Assembly: GCA_047611425.1 (NCBI GenBank)
Contig: JBLFWJ010000173.1
Span: 1-6,683 of the forward strand
From: JBLFWJ01 sp047611425
GTDB taxonomy: Bacteria > Bacteroidota > Bacteroidia > UBA10329
Reading direction: 5' to 3'
Length of the DNA stretch: 6,683 nt
The position numbers and the translations under genes were made by a program. The notes under the pieces are model-generated. The model worked only from the letters and a program-made list of their open reading frames with translations. It was not told the origin of the DNA and did no database searches. Position 1 is the stretch's first letter. Every line of letters starts with the position of its first letter. Positions 1 through 5,854 of this stretch are shown here, piece by piece.

Positions 1-126
1 GTGCGTACATGGTATTTGTGCATGGCGTTAATGAGTATGACCAAGAAAGCAATTTCTGCACATGAAATGCGCAGACAGCTGGGTATGAAACGTTACGAAC
101 CCGTTTGGGCTATGATGCACAAAATA
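1..126 (+). pseudogene. IS1595-family transposase remnant (internal fragment)
   Basis: The first 42 codons read as an internal piece of an IS1595-type transposase: a WYLCMALM stretch, then TKKAISAHEMRRQLG and KRYEPVWAMMHK. This is the helical part between the N-terminal zinc ribbon and the DDE catalytic domain. A second copy on the opposite strand near 3000-3115 aligns closely along this whole stretch, which confirms the family. Similarity stops around base 126, where the copy at 2985 continues as IRKAMGQRD while this one changes to unrelated residues. The zinc ribbon would lie left of the window and the DDE domain is missing. The reading frame stays open into the next segment, so the 212-codon frame from base 1 is a chimera and not one real protein. 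Family confidence is high; the exact breakpoint is inferred. Confidence 0.8.
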
Positions 127-639
127 ATATTGCCTGGTTCAAATGAAGAACCTAAGAAATTCTTGATTGAGAAGTACTCAAAGAAAAACGGAAAAGCTAA
201 AAAACTCAACTATGAAGTTTGTGAAGCGTGCAATAACCTGATCGCCTCCTTATCGGGAACTAAAAGTGTCTTGACTAAATCAATACTAAAAGCCGAACAG
301 GCAGAATCATTAAGAACTTTTAGGCTAGACGTTGAGAGTTACTTGCAAAGTAAATATCTACACCCTGTTGAAGGGATATGGTCAGTAGATGCAACAACCC
401 CTGATGGAAGTCAGGTTAAACAACACTTTGAAGTGGCAATCCATAGATATGGTAAAGGGTTTATAATACAACCACTGACATTGGATTTTCCAGAATACGA
501 TAATTCTTCAAAGTACTTTGAAGCAACTCAAGAACCTTCAATATTTCTCTTAACTGCGCAATTCCCTAGGTCAGGATACGAGTCAAAAGGAAGATTCAGA
601 ATGCTATCAAATGCCATGGCTGAGTATTCAAGTCCCTGA
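127..639 (+). pseudogene. N-terminal part of decayed trypsin-like protease gene (EGIW-type beta-rich domain)
   Basis: Downstream of the transposase remnant the open frame encodes about 170 unrelated residues ending at a TGA at 637-639. The first part is lysine-rich and helical, with two cysteines in EVCEAC. The second part contains HPVEGIWS followed by alternating beta-like segments (EVAIHRYGKGFIIQPL and onward). From memory, an 'IEGIW' strand followed by a small beta-barrel-like region occurs beside trypsin-like domains in Bacteroidota proteins, which fits the protease fragment that follows. The frame stops just as the next frame becomes coding, so I infer a frameshift between about 611 and 640 in what was once one gene. 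Alternatively these are two overlapping genes. The original start codon is gone, replaced by the IS junction. No catalytic motif is visible in this part. Confidence 0.5.
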
Positions 640-1377
640 GTCAGAAATGAAAATGACTTATTTAAAGAATAAAAACCTCATTTATGCAGGAGGGAGAAAA
701 CTGAAATACAGCTTATTGAAAACAAGTATTAGCCCTAAAGAATCTATTGAGAATGAGAATAAAAAGATTCGGAGCTATGGTTCGGGATTTGCTATTACAG
801 AATCTGGACTCGTTGCAACTAATGCTCATGTAATTGAAGGAGGTCAGCGTATCCATATAATTGGAATAAATGGTGATCCTGATTTAAAATCAGAAGCAGA
901 AGTCTTAGTGAAAGATGAAAAAACAGATCTGGCAATTCTCAAGATAACAGACAAGTCATTCAGCTCCATCTCACAAATACCATATGATATTCTGGACAGT
1001 GATATAAAAATGGGTACTGAAGTTTTCTCAATTGGCTTTCCGAAGCCATCTAAATTTGGAAAAGACAAGATTACCACTGATGGCATTATCAGTTCGGTTA
1101 GTAATGATATCAAATGACAGTTCCATTAACATTTGGTAATAGCGGAGGACCAATTTTTTCAAAGAATAGTAATGACCTAATTGGAGTGAGCGTTTCGGTT
1201 ATTCACAAGCTTGAGTTTTTGAATGCTAGTTTTTCAGTTAAGTCCAAGCACCTTCTTGACCTTCTCAATACCGTTACGGATTATAAGCCTACTGATAAGA
1301 CTGATACAGATATCAAGCTTGAAGAACAGATACAGAAGTATCAAGACTTTATCTACTTAATAGAATTCTCCAACTAG
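611..1377 (+). pseudogene. S1C (HtrA/DegP-like) trypsin-fold serine protease, split by a frameshift before the catalytic serine
   Basis: Two frames together make one trypsin-like protease domain. The first (611-1117, 168 codons) has GSGFAITESGLVATNAHVIEG with catalytic His at residue 73 (codon 827-829) and KTDLAILKI with catalytic Asp at residue 106 (926-928). It also has the VFSIGFPKP and TTDGIISSVS strands typical of S1C proteases. It ends at a TGA overlapping the ATG of the second frame (1114-1377, 87 codons). That frame carries GNSGGPIF with nucleophile Ser at codon 1141-1143, followed by the closing strands and a charged tail. In intact relatives a short segment resembling DPRYFQ joins the two halves; here it is shortened and the frame shifts at the ATGA overlap. 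The triad is therefore on two polypeptides and the protein is probably inactive, unless ribosomes shift frame. No signal peptide is visible. The family is clear; non-function is inferred. Confidence 0.8.
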
Positions 1378-1409
1378 TACTTCTCCCCTTATGTGGATAG
1401 AAATACTGT

Positions 1410-1432
1410 AAGTAACTGATAGATAGTTACTT
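1410..1432. terminator. Bidirectional hairpin between convergent genes
   Basis: A perfect 8-bp inverted repeat (AAGTAACT / AGTTACTT) with a 7-base loop sits between the stop of the protease remnant (1377) and the stop of the convergent propeller gene (1451). The position suits a shared transcription end, but the stem is AT-rich and no long T tract follows, so terminator function is tentative. Confidence 0.4.
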
Positions 1433-1450
1433 GAGCGTAATCAGTGTAGA

Positions 1451-2514
1451 CTACTCCCTAACCAGTTTCTTGGTCACCGTTCCTGATTCAGTATCCAGCC
1501 TAAGTGTATAGATACCCGCTGGTACTTCACTAAGGTCAAGGTTAAAAGTTCCTGTCTCGTTAGAGGTTGTAACAAGCTTACAAGGGCATCAAATACTGAT
1601 GCTTGGATGTTGGTTTGGTCAGGAACGTTGATAGTAAAAATGCCTATGCTTGGGTTGGGGTAAATAGTCGGCTCATTTAGCATAGGGGTCACATCATGCA
1701 CCCCCGTTGGTGTAAAACCAATATCAATTTGGTATATAGAATCTGTTCCGTTATCGGAAACCCATAGATACTGACCATCAAATGCCAATCCGTTAGGATA
1801 ATCTCCAGGAGCCGCAATTGTCTCAATCACCAAAAAAGTAGAAACATCTATCTTATGTATTTCATCATTTATATTTTCAGAGGACCATAAATATTGTCCA
1901 TCAAATGCTAAACCTGATGGGCAGCCTCCTATTGCTTGGTAGCGTTGTAATACGTCTCCACTAGTATTTATTTTAAATGTGGAATCATTTGGTTCATATC
2001 CGAATGGTCCTTCTGTGTCATTATGCCAGAGGTCATTCCCGTCCCATGCCAACCCTGCAGGGTAACTCTGGTTTTGATCGGCAGGAGTTGGAATGGATTG
2101 TAAGACACTCCCATTTGAAGTATCTATTTGTTGAATGGTATAATTATCTGCATCAGCTAACCATAAATGAGTGCCATCAAATGTTAAACCATATGGTTTT
2201 TGAACATTTGTTGGAAGCTACCTAATTATTGAACCATCAATGGTAGATATTTGATGAAGACGAAATACCTCAGATCCTTCAGTCCATAAATACTGTCCAT
2301 CAAATGCAATATCAATAATACTTTCAGTAGGACTTGGAATAACATTAATTACACTTGCAGGAGTTGAACCCATCTTTTCATGAGCATATGAGTTTTTCAT
2401 TTTGATTGATTCAAGCCTGTCTGTTGGGTTACCCGAACCGTCCAAGACCACTTGTCCATTAGAGGTTATTGTAGTCAGGAATACTATTGCGATTGTCAAA
2501 CTTAGTTTTCTCAT
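1451..2514 (-). pseudogene. Secreted beta-propeller protein with T9SS C-terminal sorting domain, interrupted by a TAG and a 1-base deletion
   Basis: Read from the ATG at 2514, the product starts with a signal peptide (MRKLSLTIAIVFLTTITSNG). It continues with five propeller-like repeats carrying the motif L-A-F-D-G-Q-Y-L-W near residues 70, 111, 156, 203 and 244, each followed by an I-x-x-I-D-like strand. It ends with a type IX secretion sorting domain beginning at IYPNPSIGIFTI (residues 284-295). An in-frame TAG replaces codon 99 (2218-2220); the frame continues unchanged on both sides, so the stop alone splits the gene. A single base is missing around 1580-1581. Restoring it gives the canonical end ETGTFNLDLSEVPAGIYTL, then a KKLVRE terminus and stop at 1451-1453. 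Without it the frame runs to 1474 with a nonsense C-terminus that could not act as a sorting signal. The repaired length is about 354 residues. The likely role is an exported surface or secreted protein of unknown ligand; the repeats resemble Vgb/NHL-type propellers. Confidence 0.85.
1761..2310 (-). repeat. Propeller-blade coding repeats
   Basis: Five copies of a roughly 25-30 base unit encoding A/T-F/W-D-G-x-x-L-W lie at about 1761-1790, 1884-1910, 2026-2056, 2161-2190 and 2284-2310, spaced 120-145 bases apart. The copies at 1884 and 2284 are nearly identical at DNA level, the others more diverged. They mark successive blades within the propeller gene and are not a mobile or CRISPR-like repeat. 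Confidence 0.75.
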
Positions 2515-2610
2515 GGGTTTTTAATTACTGACTGTATGAAGGTGAGGAGGTATTTCATTCCTCTAATGTAGTGGATGCATACAATATTGACGTATAACTA
2601 CTAGCTAGAA

Positions 2611-2727
2611 ACCAGCAGATTGAAAAAAGTACCCCCGTATGCTTTAGGGGTGGGGGTGGTTAATTAGATTGAGGTTTTGTTCTTCAAGAGGTCTACTTGA
2701 GATGGTCATTCACAGACCAGCAGATTG
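2611..2727 (+). repeat. 12-base direct repeat ACCAGCAGATTG
   Basis: The exact 12-mer occurs at 2611-2622 and again at 2716-2727, with a 93-base spacer that includes the C-rich hairpin. It could be the scar of a local duplication or an excised small element. No terminal inverted repeats are seen next to the copies, so this is only an observation. Confidence 0.5.
2623..2657 (-). terminator. Probable rho-independent terminator downstream of the tRNA-like gene
   Basis: On the minus strand an ACCCCC arm (complement of 2652-2657) can pair with GGGGGT (complement of 2631-2636). A second ACCCC register at 2647-2651 is also possible. The 3' arm is followed after two bases by six T's (complement of 2623-2628). 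A GC-rich stem plus a T run fits an intrinsic terminator. It would end transcripts coming from the tRNA side before they enter the propeller gene. Confidence 0.5.
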
Positions 2728-2776
2728 TGTTACTTTCAGGGTGAAATAGTTCATTGAAATCCTGCTAGAACTTGCA

Positions 2777-2794
2777 TATAACTTGCACGTTATA
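2777..2794. repeat. Short perfect hairpin TATAAC-N6-GTTATA
   Basis: A 6-bp perfect inverted repeat with a six-base loop lies about 25 bases beyond the 3' end of the tRNA-like gene. A direct CTTGCA repeat (2771-2776 and 2782-2787) overlaps it. It could be an operator-like site or chance in AT-rich DNA; no function can be assigned. Confidence 0.3.
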
Positions 2795-2817
2795 AAGTAA
2801 AACTCCTGGAAGCCTTA

Positions 2818-2890
2818 TGGTGACGGGGATTTGGTTGCGGTGACCTCTTGACTGCCAGTCAAACGCTCTAGCCAGCTGAGCTAATCCCCT
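2818..2890 (-). tRNA. tRNA-Ala(GGC)-like gene, probably defective (T arm degenerate)
   Basis: Reading the minus strand from 2890, the 5' two-thirds match a bacterial tRNA-Ala. The acceptor arm is AGGGGAT, then TA, a 4-bp D stem GCTC/GAGC with the GG-containing loop AGCTGGCTA, and a 5-bp anticodon stem TTTGA/TCAAG. The anticodon loop is CTGGCAG, with anticodon GGC at 2856-2854, followed by the usual AGGTC variable loop. After that the sequence fails: there is no GGTTCGA-type T loop and no 5-bp T stem. Only 24 bases remain where a T arm, acceptor strand and ACCA need 28. ATCCCC at 2830-2825 can still pair with GGGGAT, and an ACCA lies at the very end (2821-2818). I therefore read it as a tRNA remnant with a rearranged 3' third. 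The truncated transposase ends directly at its 5' side, so it also lacks its own upstream DNA. The opposite strand folds less well and lacks a T loop. Confidence 0.6.
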
Positions 2891-3313
2891 GTTCTGGTGG
2901 CCTTGGAGATAAATTCCTCATCAAATTCCACCATGTCTCTGAGTCCATGAAGCGCATCGCGCTGTCCCATCGCTTTTCTAATCTTGTGCATCATTTGCAA
3001 TTCGGCTCGTACCGTTTATGACTAAGTTCCCGTTTCATCTGGTGAGCCGAGATGTCCTTCTTGGTCTTGCTCATCAGTGCCATGCACAGATACCAAGTAC
3101 GCACGGATAATTTGCTGTCGTGCATAACCGTGCCACTGCGTAAGGTTGTGCGAACTCCGCAGCTGGCGCATTTCCATTGATATATCGTACTGAGCCAGTA
3201 CTGTTTCTGTTTCCCACATCCTCGGCAACTGATTCCCGATTGCTCTCGATTTTGTTTCAAATCCAGTCTACAGCTGTGCTCATCAGGGTAGCAATAAATT
3301 CAAGTATCTTCAT
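2891..3313 (-). pseudogene. IS1595-family transposase, 3'-truncated and frameshifted
   Basis: From an ATG at 3313 the minus strand encodes MKILEFIATL, the usual start of this transposase group. A base is then lost near 3285, and the frame continues as CRLDLKQNREQSG and a zinc ribbon (CRGC and, 18 residues on, CASC). Next come TTLRSGTVM and the WYLCMALM region shared with the remnant at 1-126. A second one-base loss near 2995-3002 follows RYEP. The next frame gives MMHKIRKAMGQRD and VEFDEEF, whose Asp would be the first acidic residue of the DDE triad. Homology ends at about 2891, where the tRNA-like sequence begins, so the rest of the catalytic domain is absent. With two frameshifts and a missing DDE core it cannot encode active transposase. 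No terminal inverted repeat could be recognised upstream of 3313. Confidence 0.85.
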
Positions 3314-3437
3314 ACCTTTCGTATTTAACTGCTAATCAGATACCTCAGGCCATACCTATTTACGCGGTTCTAACAAACGGACTAGCATATCACAGTAATA
3401 TAGTTTGTTTAAAACCTGAATAAAATTCAACTAGTTA

Positions 3438-3911
3438 ATGGAGGAAATCTCTAACAGAGCTTTAATCAGTCGGCTATTTAGTTCCGCCAATCAGCAATTG
3501 GAGGACGCTAATTTTGACATTGAAAGTTGGTCTCAATGGTATAGTGTTGTTCAGGATTTGACTGGACCTGAAAAGATGGTTTACGTAATCGTTAAACTGA
3601 ATCAAACGGTAACAAACGGTGGGTTTGCTGAATTTTACGAAACATCTTTTGGAGTATTCGCCCCGGAAATAATTCATGCCTTGAATGAAATTAATGCCGT
3701 AGCTACAGCTGACATTGTTTCAAGCTCTTTGCCCGTTATTAATCCAACAGGTTTGTTGGATGCTGCTTACAAAGCGTTTGTTTTTAATATTCAACTATCG
3801 GAACAGCAACGGGCGCAACTTTATTCTCATGATGTTCGGTATGACCAACTTCAAGACCACGAGAATTTAGAGGATTTGCTAGGTGGGTACTTACAGGGCA
3901 TCAACAATTGA
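3438..3911 (+). CDS. DUF4375 / DMP19-like acidic protein
   Basis: This is a 157-residue cytoplasmic protein with no signal peptide or membrane segment. The central motif TVTNGGFAEFYETSFG (about residues 57-72), followed by an amphipathic helix APEIIHALNEI, matches the N-G-G-F core of DUF4375, the family that includes the Neisseria DNA-mimic protein DMP19. The composition is strongly acidic: about 21 Asp/Glu against 7 Lys/Arg, with a cluster in the last 30 residues (HDVRYDQLQDHENLEDLL). That suits a DNA mimic, but the function here is unknown. The ATG at 3438 is preceded by an AT-rich leader with no Shine-Dalgarno sequence, as is common in Bacteroidota. A TATAGTTTG stretch near 3400 is one base away from the phylum's -7 consensus. 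The gene stands alone beside the IS1595 remnant, which points the other way. Confidence 0.75.
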   Translation: MEEISNRALISRLFSSANQQLEDANFDIESWSQWYSVVQDLTGPEKMVYVIVKLNQTVTNGGFAEFYETSFGVFAPEIIHALNEINAVATADIVSSSLPVINPTGLLDAAYKAFVFNIQLSEQQRAQLYSHDVRYDQLQDHENLEDLLGGYLQGINN

Positions 3912-4141
3912 ATTTTTAAAAAGCCCCCTCAAGTATCTCGAAAAAAAAACTGCCAAAACTTCTACTTCGCTATTTAATTCGAGTTCGATTTAGCTCGCAG
4001 AAATTGTGTTAAAAAGGTGCTCTGTCGATTAACATACCAAGAAGCTAAACCCTACTTTTCAAAGCAGTAAAATTTGCGATAATTAAAAATACAAGGCAAG
4101 CCGAAAATTGATTAGTGTAGGCGAAATAAATATTTTGAAAA

Positions 4142-4597
4142 ATGGAGAATTCACATTTAGAAACGTTCAAAGCAAAAGCTCAAGGAAATGGTTGGCCAAC
4201 TAAAGTGGCTATAACCGATACGGAATGGACGCTTCAATTAGATGAGTCTGTTGAGGATGGCGGATTAAATTCCGGCCCTAATCCTATGCAATATTTTACT
4301 GCATCTTTAGCTGGATGTCAAAATGAGCAAGCGCAAGTTGTAGCCGAAGAACTCTCAATCAATATTGAACAAATCAATATTGAGATTGAAGTTGATCTTG
4401 ATCTTTCTGGTTTTATGGGTGAGTCTGATACTTCGGATGGCAGTTATAAGAATGTTCGACTTGAAGCAACCGTGCAAGGCGATGCAAATGATGAGCAAGT
4501 AAAACTACTTGGGCAAAAAGTTGATGCGCGTTGTCCAATCTTAGCCTTATTAAGGACAAGTGATTGCAATATTGAAAGTAGCTGGAGTAAGAAATAA
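4142..4597 (+). CDS. OsmC-family protein (thiol peroxidase-like)
   Basis: The 151-residue product is close to the usual OsmC/Ohr length. It shows both expected redox cysteines: Cys59 in YFTASLAGCQNEQAQ at the start of the central helix and Cys131 in VDARCPILALLR. A G-P-N-P-M-Q segment just before the first cysteine is also typical. Family members reduce organic or fatty-acid hydroperoxides by a two-cysteine mechanism in the cytoplasm, usually as dimers. The sequence looks closer to general OsmC-like proteins than to classical Ohr, but that subfamily call is uncertain. The frame is intact and starts at an ATG after an A-rich leader. It is convergent with the methyltransferase gene downstream and separated from the DUF4375 gene by about 230 bases, so it is probably transcribed alone. 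I see nothing identifiable in that upstream gap. Confidence 0.85.
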   Translation: MENSHLETFKAKAQGNGWPTKVAITDTEWTLQLDESVEDGGLNSGPNPMQYFTASLAGCQNEQAQVVAEELSINIEQINIEIEVDLDLSGFMGESDTSDGSYKNVRLEATVQGDANDEQVKLLGQKVDARCPILALLRTSDCNIESSWSKK

Positions 4598-4628
4598 TTT
4601 GTTCATCCCGGGGTTACCGACATGAATT

Positions 4629-4660
4629 GTTTTAAAGGCGTAGCGTGTATGCCTCGAAAC
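4629..4660. terminator. Weak hairpin between convergent OsmC and methyltransferase genes
   Basis: An imperfect inverted repeat (GTTT..AGGC pairing with GCCT..AAAC, loop about 11 bases) lies in the 69-base gap between the two convergent stops. Position favours a bidirectional terminator, but pairing is interrupted and no strong T tract follows. Confidence 0.25.
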
Positions 4661-4666
4661 AGTCTA

Positions 4667-5653
4667 TCAGCTTTTAGGCTTTGATACCACCACCAAATAC
4701 ATCGGTGTAAAAATTCCGGAAACACCTCCGGCCACAAGACCATCGGCTCCAGTCAATAGTATTTGATGGGTCTGCGTAATCCCCTTTGGCGCCAAACGCA
4801 GAGTTTCCATTGTTCTGAGCATAAGATGTGTCAAGTTCCGTCCTGCTTTGGTATGCCTGATTTGAGATAAAGACCACCCACTTAGCAATGTTTCAAACCA
4901 AGGGTGATCGTTGCCGTAATCTGTTGTAACCAAATCGGTAGTCTCTTCCTTAATGAACCCAGCTTCGACTATCGCTTGGTCTATCTGAGCAGTTGTTTTC
5001 AATTCGCAAATGCCATTGCCATATTCAACCATTTCCTTCGCCTTAACGTGACTTGGATTGGATGCATCATAAAGATCAGTCATTGCCCACTGATAAAAAG
5101 CTGCTTTACCTCCTGGCTTCAGTTTGCTCTTTATTTGCTTATACACATCAACAATACTTGGTGCATGGCACAGTGCTTCAATTGCATAGATTTTATCAAA
5201 CGTATTGTCAGGAAAAGGCATATTCATAAAGTCGCCTTGCTTTACGTTTAATAAATGCTTTATGGAAGTCTTAGAATTAAGTAATTCGCATCGCCCAACT
5301 TGATGGTTATTGATGTTGAGTCCGGTAATTCGAGCGCCTGAAACCCGAGCAATGTTTCGCGCAGGCCCCATTACTCCGCAACCGGTATCCAACACTTCAT
5401 CTCCAGGAGACAATCCAAGCTTGGTTGCTAAAAAGTGCTCATGTCTGATGATGCTGGCATCGTGACTTTCCCCTCTATATCTAGGTGCGAAATGGAACGA
5501 ATCCCCCCAGCCTTTTTCATAAAACTCGGTAGCTAAATCATAGAAATTGTCTGAAACGGCCTGAGCATGCTCAAGTCTTTTATCTTAATCTATCTCGCCA
5601 AAAACATCATCGTAATCGGTTACTTTTTTCTTCTGCGTTACTGTTGCCTCCAT
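4667..5653 (-). pseudogene. Sterol C-24 methyltransferase (Erg6/SMT)-family protein, interrupted by TAA at codon 23
   Basis: Read from an ATG at 5653 the gene spans 328 codons. Residues 37-55 carry FYDLATEFYEKGWGDSFHF, the aromatic-rich region I that defines sterol methyltransferases, followed by RHEHFLATKLGL. SAM-binding motif I follows at residues 87-97 (VLDTGCGVMGP, family norm VLDVGCGVGGP). Then come YAIEALCHAP (about 156-165), LKPGG, FYQWAMTDLYD with the SNPSH that follows it, YGNGI (211-215) and a C-terminal IFTPMYLVVVSKP like the Sterol_MT_C end. The family transfers methyl groups from S-adenosylmethionine to the sterol side chain. An in-frame TAA (5587-5585) separates the first 22 residues from the rest. 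No ATG, GTG or TTG occurs in frame between it and region I, and the first is a TTG at 5413, already past region I. The body is otherwise open, so the lesion is recent, a sequence error, or read through. Substrate is unproven; other small lipids are possible. Confidence 0.85.
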
Positions 5654-5702
5654 AAATGCATGTCAAAAATGAGCACCTAAAGTAATGAACCACTCCTAAG
5701 AT

Positions 5703-5731
5703 GGGGTAGCTTACAATACCGCTACCCTTTT
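5703..5731 (+). terminator. GC-rich hairpin followed by T run in the divergent intergenic region
   Basis: A perfect 7-bp inverted repeat GGGTAGC (5704-5710) / GCTACCC (5721-5727), with a 10-base loop, is followed on the plus strand by TTTTC. It looks like an intrinsic terminator for plus-strand transcription, yet no plus-strand gene ends nearby. On the minus strand it would sit about 50 bases upstream of the methyltransferase start, so it may instead be a leader or regulatory hairpin. Confidence 0.4.
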
Positions 5732-5826
5732 CTCGATGTCTATTGTGGTTATTCCAACTAATTAAACCTTACTACTTCCTTTTCGCTGCAATGAAGGCCG
5801 GACTAAAACCATACTTTTCGAGACTT

Positions 5827-5834
5827 TAGTTTTG
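5827..5834 (+). promoter_or_regulatory. Bacteroidota-type -7 promoter element (TAGTTTTG)
   Basis: The octamer matches the TAnnTTTG consensus exactly and lies 20 bases before the ATG of the exported protein gene, which would give a very short 5' leader. No TTTG-type -33 element is visible about 20 bases upstream, so the call rests on the -7 box and its position. Confidence 0.4.
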
Positions 5835-5854
5835 GCAGAATAATAGATTGGCGA

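Larger units (their letters stand above)
2515..2817. other. Intergenic region between propeller gene and tRNA-like gene
   Basis: No convincing coding frame is present on either strand. The stretch holds a C-rich hairpin followed by T's on the minus strand (2623-2657), a 12-base direct repeat (2611-2622 and 2716-2727) and a small perfect hairpin at 2777-2794. I see no convincing TAnnTTTG promoter for the propeller gene in the bases upstream of 2514. Confidence 0.6.

Noticed and set aside
844..1113. 89-codon open frame on the minus strand
   Set aside because: It lies wholly inside the protease coding region in another frame, and the plus-strand product has clear catalytic motifs.
1977..2225. 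82-codon open frame on the plus strand
   Set aside because: Shadow of the propeller gene; the minus strand here encodes blade repeats in continuous frame through the TAG.
1761..2310. Regularly spaced similar units that might suggest a CRISPR array
   Set aside because: The units code in frame for the F-D-G-x-x-L-W blade motif, diverge between copies, and have spacers that are also in-frame protein sequence.
2824..2890. tRNA-Gly(GCC)-like fold on the plus strand of the tRNA region
   Set aside because: The plus strand can form some stems by symmetry but lacks canonical D and T loops; the minus strand has the standard D arm and anticodon arm.
4904..5251. 115-codon open frame on the plus strand with hydrophobic stretches
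   Set aside because: It is antisense to the methyltransferase body, whose motifs are unmistakable.
4667..5413. Methyltransferase start at the TTG at 5413
   Set aside because: It would omit the conserved region FYEKGWGDSFHF encoded just upstream in the same frame; the true start is the ATG at 5653.
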